Assembly: GCF_004634245.1 (NCBI RefSeq)
Contig: NZ_SJTF01000004.1
Coordinates: 62,001 to 126,000, forward strand
Direction of reading: 5' to 3'
Length of the DNA stretch: 64,000 nucleotides
Source of the DNA: Flavobacterium foetidum
GTDB taxonomy: Bacteria > Bacteroidota > Bacteroidia > Flavobacteriales > Flavobacteriaceae
The number at the start of each line of letters is the position of its first letter. Position 1 is the stretch's first letter. Positions 54,258-62,251 of this stretch are shown in pieces. The notes below the pieces were generated by a model. It ran no database searches. It had not been told where the DNA came from and saw only the letters and a program-made list of their open reading frames with translations. Position numbers and translations under genes: made by a program.

Positions 54258-54758
54258 TTAAAACAGCAAAATGCGATTCTGCCATACAATCGTGAGAAAA
54301 ATTCCAAAATAAATGATGCAGAAAAGGAAGTTGACAAAACTAGAGGCCAAAAATCCGAGAAGCGAACCTGTTGCTGCCTTTAAGGCACGCTGATGATTTT
54401 TGGAATCGTATAATAATTCACCAATTAAAGCTCCCACAAAAGGGCCTATTATAATTCCGAACGGAATAGGCGCCAAAATGCCGACAATCAATCCGATGTT
54501 AGTTCCCCAAATTCCATACGAACTGCCTCCGAATTTTTTGGTTCCTTTTGCTGGAATTACATAATCGAGAACAGTTATTATGAGCATGAGCACAAACGTT
54601 GTTGCCAAAACCCAATAATTTATTTCGACGGCTTTGGTTAGATACAACAGTAAAATTCCGACCCAACTTGCCGACAAAGCAGGCAAAACTGGAATAAAAC
54701 TGCCCAAAATCCCTATAATCATGCAGACAAAACCAAGAATCAATAAAAGTGTATCCAT
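54258..54758 (-). CDS. DUF456-family membrane protein
   Basis: A 166-residue protein with four to five membrane segments and DUF456 features: GILGSFIPVLPALSASWVGI, the central KKFGGSSYGIWGTNIGLIVG and FGIIIGPFVGALIGELL. The glycine-rich helices are typical of this family, whose function is unknown. The start at 54758 gives MDTLLLILGFVCMIIG, which enters the first membrane segment directly. It diverges from the 54804 gene with 45 bases between. Confidence 0.9.
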   Translation of the reverse strand: MDTLLLILGFVCMIIGILGSFIPVLPALSASWVGILLLYLTKAVEINYWVLATTFVLMLIITVLDYVIPAKGTKKFGGSSYGIWGTNIGLIVGILAPIPFGIIIGPFVGALIGELLYDSKNHQRALKAATGSLLGFLASSFVNFLFCIIYFGIFLTIVWQNRILLF

Positions 54759-54803
54759 AAAATTTGTAAATTTGCACTTACATTTTTTGTTAAAAAATAT
54801 GTT

Positions 54804-55178
54804 ATGCGTTTCTCTTTGTTTATACTATTTTCTGTCTTTTTTTCTATGATCGGTTCTGCTCAAGAAATCAAAAAAATTTCAATTGACGACCAACTTATTC
54901 AGGACAGCATTTATAAAAGTACTAAGAAAAAAGTACTTAATTATTCTATGAAAGAATTTGATGCATTGTTTTTTGAATATTTTGATCGTAAAAACAATCC
55001 AAATATTGTTTTGAGCAAAACTGAATTTTACAATTACACTGTTCAGATTGCCACCTTTTCTGATCGTCTTGCAAAACTATATCCTGACCAAAAAGAAATT
55101 GCCGCAAAAAACAAAGAAAAATGGCTTTCTGAAAATTACGAAGATTATCTACAATACAAGGTTTCTCAAAAAAAATAA
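54804..55178 (+). CDS. Short secreted hypothetical protein
   Basis: A 124-residue protein with signal peptide (about 1-19, ending GSAQ), then a charged, helix-prone body (EFDALFFEYFDRKNNPN, YPDQKEIAAKNKEKW, YEDYLQYKVSQKK). It likely sits in the periplasm. A TAAATTTG box at 54767-54774 may be its -7 element. Its partner in position is the lipoprotein gene that begins 49 bases after its stop. I do not recognise a family. Confidence 0.72.
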   Translation: MRFSLFILFSVFFSMIGSAQEIKKISIDDQLIQDSIYKSTKKKVLNYSMKEFDALFFEYFDRKNNPNIVLSKTEFYNYTVQIATFSDRLAKLYPDQKEIAAKNKEKWLSENYEDYLQYKVSQKK

Positions 55179-55227
55179 TCGTATTTTTATATTCTAAATT
55201 CGGTTATTCAACTCCAATACTTAAATT

Positions 55228-55713
55228 TTGAAGCAGTTTTTTTTCCTTTTCATTTGCATCGTCTTGAATTCTTGTCAATATTTTGAGAAGCAGGTTCCGT
55301 CTGAAAAAGAGTTACTCCAAAAAGAACTAAAATCGATTAATTGGAAAGAGGTAGATGAATATCCATCTGTTTCCAATTGCGAAAAAATAGCCGACAAAAA
55401 ATTGCGTCAGCAATGTTTTTTTGAAGTAATGTCCGATTTAATTCAAGAAAAACTGAATGTAGACACTTTGGCTATTTTATATCCTGAATTAGATACTATC
55501 GAAGTTAAGGTAACTGTTTTTCCGAACGCCACCATGAAGTTTGAACCGCAGTTTCAAAAAGATTCTGTTGCTTACGATACTATAAAAATTGACAGCATTC
55601 TGCATGCGCGACTGGTTGATTTCCCTAAAGTGAATCCAGCTATAAAACGCGGTATCCCAGTAAAAACACAATTTATTCTGCCTGTTATTATAAAAGCAAA
55701 AGACAATAAATAG
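55228..55713 (+). CDS. Hypothetical lipoprotein
   Basis: A 161-residue lipoprotein starting with TTG (MKQFFFLFICIVLNSC): the lipobox VLNSC gives acylated Cys 16. The mature part holds NCEKIADKKLRQQCFFEVM, with two cysteines that could form a disulfide, and VKVTVFPNATMKFEPQFQKD. The C-terminal IPVKTQFILPVIIKAKDNK resembles the end of small TonB-C-like domains, but only weakly. It may be co-transcribed with the secreted protein upstream. No function is claimed. Confidence 0.72.
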   Translation: MKQFFFLFICIVLNSCQYFEKQVPSEKELLQKELKSINWKEVDEYPSVSNCEKIADKKLRQQCFFEVMSDLIQEKLNVDTLAILYPELDTIEVKVTVFPNATMKFEPQFQKDSVAYDTIKIDSILHARLVDFPKVNPAIKRGIPVKTQFILPVIIKAKDNK

Positions 55714-55721
55714 TTTTTCTT

Positions 55722-55807
55722 AACCATATAAGTGATGTAAGTTGATTTAAAATTGGAATGTACTGCCGATTCGTTTAACTTAAATTTCTCGTATAACTTA
55801 TACGGTT
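55722..55807. repeat. Dispersed AACCATATAAG hairpin element (copy 3)
   Basis: AACCATATAAGTGATGTAAG at 55722 is opposed by CTTATACGGTT ending at 55807 (one mismatch at the ends). The ends match the array units at 47298-47765 and the copy at 41456-41536, while the central loop differs. It fills the gap between the lipoprotein and the glycosyltransferase. Confidence 0.7.
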
Positions 55808-55810
55808 AAT

Positions 55811-56914
55811 TTATTTTGCAAAGCGTCGGTCTTTCCATTCATAAGAGCCAAACAAACTATATAGGGCAACCGTAGAACTAAAAAACGGATATAACAAACT
55901 ACTCAATAGAAGGCTTTTAATTCTAGTTTTTGTCAAAAACCTATTGGTTATTGAAAGCAAAACAAAATCAATCAAAAACTTAGAAAAAGTAAAAAGTACA
56001 AAAATGGGATAGGACCAAATTCCCAAAACCAACAAGAAAAATCCAATTATAAAACTCAAATTTCCGAAGAAAACAATCAAACCTAGAAATTTACCAAAAG
56101 CGCTTTTATACGAACTAGTTTTTGCTGCCCATCGTACTCGTTGATAAAATAATGATTTCCAGTTTTCGGTTGGTTTTGTAGCAACTATTGCTTCTTGAGC
56201 TTTTAGATAATGAACTTTATCTGGGAATTTCTCAATCGCTTTTTGCAGTAAAAAAACATCATCGCCACTGGCAATTTTATCATTTCCTTCAAAACCATTT
56301 AAGCTTTCAAACAATGATTTCGTATAAGCAAAATTGGCTCCATTGCACATAAAACCATTATTCAAACCAAAACTCCCAATTGTTGCGCCTTGTAAACTTG
56401 TCAAATCTAATTGCTGAAAATGATCTAAAAAAGAATTTTCGCACTCATACATTACAGCGCTTGCCAACATCGAAACATTATTTTCCTGAATATAATTATC
56501 AAACGTCCACAACCAGTTTTCGGGAACAATACAATCTGCATCTGTCGTAATTGCCCACTCTGTTTTTACGTGTTGCATTGCTGTTGTAATCGCATCTTTT
56601 TTGGGAGAATTGGATACGCGCATGTTCTCGATCATCGAAACTTGAAACTTGAAACCTGAAACTTGAAATTTTTCGCTTGATGAATCATCAACCAAAATCA
56701 CTTCGTATAAATCTTTTGGATAATTTAATTTTGAAAAGCTATTTAGAAGATTTGGCAAATTCTCTTTTTCATTTCGAAACGGAACAATTATCGTAAAACT
56801 TGTTTTCGGTTCTAGATTCTTTTTGCGGTACATTCTTATTCTGAAAAAACCATAAACAAGCAAAGAAATGTAGCTAATATAAATAGCTAATATGAAGAAT
56901 AGTCCGAAAATCAT
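55811..56914 (-). CDS. GT2-family glycosyltransferase, membrane-anchored, with an in-frame repeat
   Basis: A 367-residue protein: one N-terminal membrane segment (about 2-24), a GT-A domain with FTIIVPFRNEKENLPNLL, the VDDSSS and TTDADC (DxD-like) motifs, QRVRWAAKT near residue 275 (the QxxRW-type motif), and two C-terminal membrane segments. It would transfer a sugar from a nucleotide sugar at the inner membrane. After DDSSS, residues 82-93 (KFQVSGFKFQVS) are encoded by a repeat found in gaps elsewhere. The gene overlaps the membrane protein gene upstream by 4 bases. Confidence 0.9.
   Translation of the reverse strand: MIFGLFFILAIYISYISLLVYGFFRIRMYRKKNLEPKTSFTIIVPFRNEKENLPNLLNSFSKLNYPKDLYEVILVDDSSSEKFQVSGFKFQVSMIENMRVSNSPKKDAITTAMQHVKTEWAITTDADCIVPENWLWTFDNYIQENNVSMLASAVMYECENSFLDHFQQLDLTSLQGATIGSFGLNNGFMCNGANFAYTKSLFESLNGFEGNDKIASGDDVFLLQKAIEKFPDKVHYLKAQEAIVATKPTENWKSLFYQRVRWAAKTSSYKSAFGKFLGLIVFFGNLSFIIGFFLLVLGIWSYPIFVLFTFSKFLIDFVLLSITNRFLTKTRIKSLLLSSLLYPFFSSTVALYSLFGSYEWKDRRFAK
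56637..56671. repeat. GAAACTTGAAAC repeat inside the glycosyltransferase coding sequence
   Basis: The 35 bases hold four GAAAC[TC]TGAAA-type words. The same words are intergenic at 58500-58530 and 46747-46780. In the gene the insertion is in frame and adds about 12 residues after the VDDSSS motif. Confidence 0.8.
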
Positions 56915-57855
56915 GAGATTGTTTTGGCTTTAAAATTGAGCACAAAATAACTTCCTAAGACTACTGGCAGCACCACATTTAGAAACCACATCAAAGTGCT
57001 GATGAAAATCACAATCCATTCGTTTACGCCAAGAATTCCGAAGAAATAAATCGCTACGCTTCCTTTTACTGCAAAATCCAAAAACTGGAATGTTGGCAAC
57101 GAAGAAGCTAGAAAATATACCGAAGTTATTGCGGCCATTAAAGTTAAATAAGGCAAATCGACATCAAAACCTAAAAACAAAAAGTAATATTGATGCGAAA
57201 AAACCAAATATCTCAAAATGCCTAAAAAGATGTTTTTTTGATGAACAGTTTTCGGAATTTCATTTATTTTATGGAGCAGCTTTTCTATCGAATAACCTTT
57301 TACTTTTATCTTTTTAATTGAAAATAAAACAATAAAGACCAATAGAAATCCACCAAAAAGAATCAGCACTGTTTTGGTTGTAATCACATTGAATTGTGCG
57401 TTGAAATACAACAACCCGAAAATCCCGAAAATTACGGTCAGAACCATCTGGATTCCGTTGCAGATTAAGTTTAGAAAAACTACTCTTTTCGCTTCAGATT
57501 TTGGATAATACAAAGCTTTTCCGGCGTACTCTCCTACTCCATTTGGTGTGAAAATTCCAGCTGTCAAAGCGGCCAAAACTTGTTTTGTAGATTCATAAAC
57601 AGAGATTTTACGAATAACCTGCGCCAGATTCTGCCATTTTAAAATTTCGAAATAGCGATTCAAAACACTCAAAAGCAAGATGAATGAAACTCCTAAAACC
57701 GATTGGTTTTTACGGAACAATACAATGAATTTCTGCCAGTCTAATTTATCGTTGTTAGCCAGCTGATTGTAAATAAAATAAAATGCGCCGCCAACAATCA
57801 AAAGTTTGGCCAGAAGAACTAGGAATTGCTTAGCTTTGTGAGGAATTGAAATCAT
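56911..57855 (-). CDS. LPG synthase-like (UPF0104) membrane protein
   Basis: The ATG at 57855 (MISIPHKAKQFLVLLAKL) is the likely start, giving 314 residues; the longer frame to 57933 reads through a repeat. About eight membrane segments and the lysylphosphatidylglycerol-synthase TM fold motif TPNGVGEYAGKALYY are visible. Some family members are flippases or lipid aminoacyl transferases, but this one has no soluble synthase domain. It is translationally coupled (ATGA overlap) to the glycosyltransferase, which suggests work on a common lipid-linked substrate; that is inference. Confidence 0.85.
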   Translation of the reverse strand: MISIPHKAKQFLVLLAKLLIVGGAFYFIYNQLANNDKLDWQKFIVLFRKNQSVLGVSFILLLSVLNRYFEILKWQNLAQVIRKISVYESTKQVLAALTAGIFTPNGVGEYAGKALYYPKSEAKRVVFLNLICNGIQMVLTVIFGIFGLLYFNAQFNVITTKTVLILFGGFLLVFIVLFSIKKIKVKGYSIEKLLHKINEIPKTVHQKNIFLGILRYLVFSHQYYFLFLGFDVDLPYLTLMAAITSVYFLASSLPTFQFLDFAVKGSVAIYFFGILGVNEWIVIFISTLMWFLNVVLPVVLGSYFVLNFKAKTIS

Positions 57856-57870
57856 GCCGCAAAAGTAATT

Positions 57871-57907
57871 CAATTTGAGAATGTGGCAATTTGAAAATGA
57901 GAAAATG
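57871..57907. repeat. AATTTGAGAATGTGGCAATT-type repeat
   Basis: Direct words CAATTTGAGAATG and CAATTTGAAAATG, then GAGAAAATG, between the divergent 56911-57855 and 57910-58491 genes. It recalls the pgmB-GH65 gap at 36920-36979, which has AATGTGCCAATTAG. Confidence 0.5.
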
Positions 57908-57909
57908 AA

Positions 57910-58491
57910 ATGGCAGATTCCATAAACACACAACGTAATTTAATAAGTTCTCTAGTAAATTGTCACTTTTGTATAAAAAATGCATCCAAAACTTCAATAT
58001 TAAAAGCTTTAAATGCATCAAATCTTGAAGTGGTTGAATTTGATGAAAAATTTGATTGGGATTTTTTATCTGATGAAAACCCTAATAATACCACAAAACC
58101 ATTTATCCTATTTAGTGAAATAAATGAATGGTGTTATTTAATATGGAACGTTTGGGATTTTGAAGAAACAAAACAAATGACTTTGTTTCTTTCTAAAGAA
58201 CTTAATACAAAGGTTTATTATTTTTTCATAGATCCTTGGATAGCTACCTGTCGATGGATTTTAACAGATAAAGGAAAACTGCTTAAATCATATAATGAAA
58301 GTCATGGTACAATATTAAATGATGAAGGTGATTTTGAAATAGAAACCATTATCAGAAACAAACTAAAAGACCAAAAAGAAAATGAGTTTTGGGAAGATAA
58401 ATTCTGGAAACTATACAAAAATATTTGCCAGCCAATAGAAATACTTAATAAAGAACAAAATATACTATTGACAAAAGGAAATTTGGGTTGA
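57910..58491 (+). CDS. Hypothetical cytosolic protein, family not recognised
   Basis: A 193-residue protein with no signal peptide or membrane segment. It is rich in aromatic and acidic residues (EFDEKFDWDFL, INEWCYLIWNVWDFEE, VYYFFIDPWIATCRWIL) and has a WILTDKGKLLKSYNESHGTI strand-turn-strand segment. The codons are more A/T-rich than those of the flanking genes by eye. Its fold resembles neither a known enzyme nor a regulator that I recognise. It could be an immunity or accessory protein, but nothing around it (ruvC, LPG-synthase-like gene) supports a function. Confidence 0.7.
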   Translation: MADSINTQRNLISSLVNCHFCIKNASKTSILKALNASNLEVVEFDEKFDWDFLSDENPNNTTKPFILFSEINEWCYLIWNVWDFEETKQMTLFLSKELNTKVYYFFIDPWIATCRWILTDKGKLLKSYNESHGTILNDEGDFEIETIIRNKLKDQKENEFWEDKFWKLYKNICQPIEILNKEQNILLTKGNLG

Positions 58492-58499
58492 TAATTTTT

Positions 58500-58530
58500 C
58501 AACCTGAAACTTCAAACTTGAAACAAAAAA
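58500..58530. repeat. AACTTGAAAC-type repeat in front of ruvC
   Basis: CAACCTGAAACTTCAAACTTG and following GAAACAAAA lie 5 bases before the ruvC TTG start. The words match those inside the glycosyltransferase gene (56637-56671). Confidence 0.55.
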
Positions 58531-58534
58531 ACAA

Positions 58535-59089
58535 TTGACAAAAGAACGCATCATATTAGGTATTGACCCTGGAACCACAATCATGGGTTTTGGATTGATT
58601 AAGGTGACCAACAAAAAAATGGAATTCCTTCAATTGAATGAATTACAGCTTTCCAAATACGATAATCATTACCAAAAATTAAGAATCATTTTTGAAAGAA
58701 CTATCGAGTTAATCGAAACACATTGTCCTGATGAAATTGCGATTGAAGCACCTTTCTTTGGAAAAAACGTTCAGTCGATGCTGAAACTGGGACGTGCACA
58801 AGGCGTTGCGATGGCTGCAGGACTTTCAAGAGGCATCCCGATTACAGAATATGAACCTAAAAAGATAAAAATGGCGATTACCGGAAACGGAAATGCCAGT
58901 AAAGAACAGGTTGCTAAAATGCTGCAACAGCTTTTAGGTTTAAAAGAATTACCCAAAAATCTGGATTCAACAGACGGTTTGGCAGCTGCGGTTTGCCATC
59001 ATTTTAATTCCGGGAAAGTTATCGCTGGAAAGAGTTATTCGGGTTGGGATGCTTTTGTGAAACAGAATGAGGATCGAGTTAAAAAGTAA
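58535..59089 (+). CDS. ruvC: Holliday-junction endonuclease RuvC
   Basis: A 184-residue protein read from TTG at 58535 (MTKERIILGIDPGT). The catalytic acids are in context: D11 in GIDPGT, E71 in AIEAPFFG, and D144 and D147 in NLDSTDGLAAAVCHH, in line with E. coli D7, E66, D138 and D141. It cuts Holliday junctions made in homologous recombination, with RuvAB. It has repeats on both sides and no ruvA or ruvB neighbour. A start at TTG is likely because no ATG precedes the conserved block. Confidence 0.94.
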   Translation: MTKERIILGIDPGTTIMGFGLIKVTNKKMEFLQLNELQLSKYDNHYQKLRIIFERTIELIETHCPDEIAIEAPFFGKNVQSMLKLGRAQGVAMAAGLSRGIPITEYEPKKIKMAITGNGNASKEQVAKMLQQLLGLKELPKNLDSTDGLAAAVCHHFNSGKVIAGKSYSGWDAFVKQNEDRVKK

Positions 59090-59121
59090 GTGGTCAGTAG
59101 TCAGATTTTTAGTGGTCAGTT
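59089..59121. repeat. AGTGGTCAG-type repeat after ruvC
   Basis: AGTGGTCAGTAGTCAG and TTTTAGTGGTCAG words. The same words occur in the gap after the four-helix-bundle gene (59615-59720), so that gene is bracketed by them. Confidence 0.6.
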
Positions 59122-59236
59122 GATTTTGAAAATCTACAATGATTCGTTTTTTTAGTATTCTGATGTTTCTAAAAAACGTTTGCTAAAAAAGAAGGCTTTT
59201 TCTTATATTTATTTTTATTCATAAATAAAAAACATC

Positions 59237-59608
59237 ATGAGATTTCAAGATTTACTAGCTTACAAAAAGTCGTTTTCTTTAGCAATGAAGATATTTGATA
59301 TTACAAAACAATTTCCAAAAGAAGAAACATATTCATTAACAGACCAAATTAGACGTTCATCCAGAAGTGTTCCTGTTACCATTGCAGAAGCATACAGAAA
59401 ACGTATCTATCCAAAACATTTTTACAGCAAATTGACTGATTCTGATGGAGAAAATTCTGAAACACAAGTCTGGCTTGAATTTGCTCTTGCATGTAAATAT
59501 ATTTCGACCGAATTTTACAGTGACCTTTTGTCCGAAAGTATCGAAATAGGAAAACTAATAAACTATATGCTTTTAAACCCAGAGAAGTTTGGAGTCAGAA
59601 AAGAGTAA
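59237..59608 (+). CDS. Four-helix-bundle protein (23S rRNA IVP-like family)
   Basis: A 123-residue helical protein: MRFQDLLAYKKSFSLAMKIFD, FPKEETYSLTDQIRRSSRSV, PVTIAEAYRKR, VWLEFALACKYIS and IEIGKLINYML. This is the family called four helix bundle protein, related to proteins encoded in 23S rRNA intervening sequences. Its role is unknown; no RNA gene is nearby. It is bracketed by AGTGGTCAG repeats at 59089-59121 and 59615-59720, which may mean that gene and repeats moved together. Confidence 0.85.
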   Translation: MRFQDLLAYKKSFSLAMKIFDITKQFPKEETYSLTDQIRRSSRSVPVTIAEAYRKRIYPKHFYSKLTDSDGENSETQVWLEFALACKYISTEFYSDLLSESIEIGKLINYMLLNPEKFGVRKE

Positions 59609-59614
59609 GCAGTG

Positions 59615-59720
59615 TTCAGGTTTTGAGTGGTCAGTTTTTAGCTTGAGGAATACTGACCACTAAAAACCTGACCACTGAATACTAAAAACTGATCACTAAA
59701 ATTCTGAACACTGAACACTA
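59615..59720. repeat. AGTGGTCAG/CTGACCACT inverted and direct repeat cluster
   Basis: GTTCAGGTTTTGAGTGGTCAG at its start is opposed by CTGACCACTAAAAACCTGA (19-base arms, one mismatch). Further words, CTGATCACTAAAA and CTGAACACTAAAA, continue to the HemW-like start at 59725. Confidence 0.7.
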
Positions 59721-59724
59721 AAAA

Positions 59725-60861
59725 ATGAGCGGCATCTACATCCATATTCCTTTTTGCAAGCAAGCTTGTCATTACTGTGACTTTCATTTTTCGACTTCGA
59801 TGAAAAAGAAAGACGAGATGGTTTTGGCTTTGGCTAAAGAAATCGGTATGCGAAAAAATAAGTTTTCTACTGAGATTGTAGAAACCATTTATTTTGGCGG
59901 CGGAACTCCTTCAGTTTTAAATAATGACGAAATAAACTTTTTGATTTCTGAAGTTTATAAAAACTATAAAGTTGCTGAAAATCCAGAAATTACACTCGAA
60001 GCCAATCCAGATGATTTGTCTGCGGAACGAATTTTCGAATTATCCAAAAGTCCGATAAATCGTCTTAGCATCGGAATTCAGTCTTTTTATGAAGAGGATT
60101 TGAAAATGATGAATCGTGCTCATAATTCTGCTGAAGCCAAAAAATGTCTGGAAGAAGCAACTAAATATTTTGATAATATTTCATTGGATTTGATTTACGG
60201 AATTCCTGGATTGAGTGATGCAATGTGGAGACAAAATATCCAGACCGCTTTAGATTTCGGCATTCCGCATATTTCAAGTTATGCTTTGACAGTTGAACCG
60301 AAAACGGCTTTGAGCAAATTAATTCAAACTGGGAAAATTGCTGAACCGCAAGACGAAGTGGCTTCGAATCATTTTATGATTTTGGTGGAAATGCTTCAAC
60401 AAAATGGTTTTATTCATTATGAATTATCCAATTTTGGAAAAGAAAACTATTTCTCCAAAAACAATTCGGCTTACTGGCTGGGCAAAAAATACATCGGAAT
60501 CGGACCTTCGGCGCATAGTTATGACGGCGAGAAAAGAGGCTGGAATATCGCGAATAATTCATTGTATCTAAAAGCAATTCAGAATGATGAACTCCCAATT
60601 GAAACGGAAACTTTAACCATTTCAGATCGTTACAACGAATATATTATGACAGGTTTACGAACGATTTGGGGTGTTTCTTTAGACAGAATCGAAAAAGAAT
60701 TTGGTTCGGAATATTTGAGTTATTTATTGGAACAATCGCAGAAATTCCTAAATGACGATTTACTTTCAATCGAAAACAACATTTTAAAACCAACTCCAAA
60801 AGGAAAATTTTTAACGGATGGAATTGCTTCAGATTTATTTTATCTAAATTTGGAAGACTAA
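59725..60861 (+). CDS. HemW-like radical SAM protein
   Basis: A 378-residue protein with the radical SAM cluster motif C11-x3-C15-x2-C18 (FCKQACHYCDF) and the HemN/HemW-type blocks YFGGGTPSVLN, EANPDDLSAE, LSIGIQSFYEED and GPSAHSYDG. It has the short length of HemW (about 380) rather than HemN (about 455). HemW delivers heme to respiratory proteins in some bacteria and lacks coproporphyrinogen oxidase activity; annotations often still call it an oxidase. The ATG at 59725 begins right after a repeat cluster. Confidence 0.9.
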   Translation: MSGIYIHIPFCKQACHYCDFHFSTSMKKKDEMVLALAKEIGMRKNKFSTEIVETIYFGGGTPSVLNNDEINFLISEVYKNYKVAENPEITLEANPDDLSAERIFELSKSPINRLSIGIQSFYEEDLKMMNRAHNSAEAKKCLEEATKYFDNISLDLIYGIPGLSDAMWRQNIQTALDFGIPHISSYALTVEPKTALSKLIQTGKIAEPQDEVASNHFMILVEMLQQNGFIHYELSNFGKENYFSKNNSAYWLGKKYIGIGPSAHSYDGEKRGWNIANNSLYLKAIQNDELPIETETLTISDRYNEYIMTGLRTIWGVSLDRIEKEFGSEYLSYLLEQSQKFLNDDLLSIENNILKPTPKGKFLTDGIASDLFYLNLED

Positions 60862-60867
60862 AAATTA

Positions 60868-60926
60868 GCCACGAAGACACAAAGGCGCAAATCAATTAAA
60901 CTTTGTGACTTAGCGTCTTTGCGGCA
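60868..60926. repeat. GCCACGAAGACACAAAG inverted repeat
   Basis: GCCACGAAGACACAAAGGCG is opposed by CTTTGTGACTTAGCG and GTCTTTGCGGC to 60926. It belongs with the repeats at 22691, 52054 and 63791 and lies between the HemW-like and cyclase genes. Confidence 0.6.
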
Positions 60927-60940
60927 TAAAAACCAACTTT

Positions 60941-61690
60941 GTGTTAGCAAAAATCAACAACTTCGAAATCGACTTATCAAAACCAATCGATATCTCCATT
61001 CCATTAACCAATACCGATGAAAACCCCATTGCTTGGTACATCGAAAAACCAGCAATTGAACCTGTAGTTTTTGGTGATTGGATTGGAAAAGTTTCGGAAG
61101 GAAAATCATCGACGAATTTCAATAATATTTTCTTCAATCCGCATGGACATGGAACACATACGGAATGTGTAGGACATATTACGAATGATTTTTACAGCAT
61201 CAATCAATCACTGAAAAAGTTTTTCTTTTTTGCCAAATTGATTACGGTTGAACCTGAAAAAATTGGGGATGATTTTGTGATTACGAAAGAACAAGTTTCA
61301 TCTCTATTAAATGAAAAAACGGAGGCCTTAATCATCAGAACACTTCCCAATTCAAAAGAAAAAAAATCAAGAAAATATTCCAATACCAATCCGCCGTATT
61401 TGTCTGAAGAGGCTGCGATTTTCATCCGCGAAAGCGAAATCCAACATTTATTGATTGATTTGCCAAGTGTGGACAAAGAACATGACGAAGGAAAATTATT
61501 GGCTCACAAAGCATTTTGGAATGTAAAAGACACACATAATCTAAATGCTGATGCACGGTTAAATGCGACAATTACGGAAATGATTTATGTCTCAGACAAA
61601 ATTGAAGATGGCGATTATATCCTAAATCTTCAAATCGCTTCGTTTGAAAATGATGCAAGTCCAAGTAAGCCTATATTATATAAAATTTAA
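60941..61690 (+). CDS. Cyclase-family (KynB-like) metal-dependent hydrolase
   Basis: A 249-residue protein read from GTG at 60941. The cyclase/KynB metal motif is visible as NPHGHGTHTECVGH, along with DISIPL near the start and LLIDLPSVDKEHDEGKLLAHKAFW later. Family members include arylformamidases and polyketide cyclases, with Mn or Zn bound by the HxGTHxD-like motif; here Glu takes the Asp place (GTHTE). The substrate is unknown. It stands alone between repeats. Confidence 0.87.
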   Translation: MLAKINNFEIDLSKPIDISIPLTNTDENPIAWYIEKPAIEPVVFGDWIGKVSEGKSSTNFNNIFFNPHGHGTHTECVGHITNDFYSINQSLKKFFFFAKLITVEPEKIGDDFVITKEQVSSLLNEKTEALIIRTLPNSKEKKSRKYSNTNPPYLSEEAAIFIRESEIQHLLIDLPSVDKEHDEGKLLAHKAFWNVKDTHNLNADARLNATITEMIYVSDKIEDGDYILNLQIASFENDASPSKPILYKI

Positions 61691-61696
61691 AAGGTA

Positions 61697-61833
61697 GCCA
61701 CAAATTACACGAATTTGCACTAATTTCTTTTTTTATTTTGCCACAGATTAAAAAGATTTCCACAGATTTAATCATTTTTAATCCTTTAATCTGTGGCAAA
61801 AAATAATTCGTGAAAATTTGTGTAATTAGTGGC
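61697..61833. repeat. GCCACAAATT-type nested inverted repeat
   Basis: Outer arms GCCACAAATTACACGAATTT and AATTTGTGTAATTAGTGGC pair across the whole element. Inside, TTTTGCCACAGATTAAA (from 61736) pairs with TTTAATCTGTGGCAAAA (to about 61802). It fills the gap between the cyclase-family and GNAT genes. Confidence 0.75.
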
Positions 61834-61849
61834 AAAAAAACTAAAGAAT

Positions 61850-62251
61850 ATGATAACCGTTTCTACAGATAAAACCAAACTCGATGTTGTGTTTATACAG
61901 AACTTCCTAAAAGACATTTATTGGGCTGCGGGACGAACTATAGAAGAAGTTCAAAGAACGATTGATGCTTCGGTTTGTTTCGGAATTTATTTAGACGACA
62001 AACAAATTGGTTTTGCACGTGTCATTACCGATTATGTAGTTTTTGCATATTTGATGGATGTTTTTATTGATGAAAAATATCGTGGTAAAGGTTATTCATC
62101 TATTTTAATTGAAGCCATGATGAACGAGCCTCAATTGCAAGAAGTCAAAATCTGGCGATTGGCAACAACTGATGCTCACTTCTTGTACGAGAAATTCGGA
62201 TTCACAAAACTAAATCATCCTGAAAAGATGATGGAAAAAATAATCAAATGA
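61850..62251 (+). CDS. GNAT-family N-acetyltransferase
   Basis: The ATG at 61850 (MITVSTDKTKLDVVF) is the start; a frame from 61829 reads repeat DNA. The 133-residue protein has the acetyl-CoA motif VFIDEKYRGKGYSSILIEAMM (RxxGxG/A as RGKGYS) and a C-terminal YEKFGFTKL strand-helix. The amine it acetylates is unknown. It overlaps the next gene by 4 bases (ATGA), so the two are coupled. Confidence 0.88.
   Translation: MITVSTDKTKLDVVFIQNFLKDIYWAAGRTIEEVQRTIDASVCFGIYLDDKQIGFARVITDYVVFAYLMDVFIDEKYRGKGYSSILIEAMMNEPQLQEVKIWRLATTDAHFLYEKFGFTKLNHPEKMMEKIIK

Noticed and set aside
59725..60861. HemN coproporphyrinogen dehydrogenase
   Set aside because: The length and N-terminus match HemW rather than HemN.
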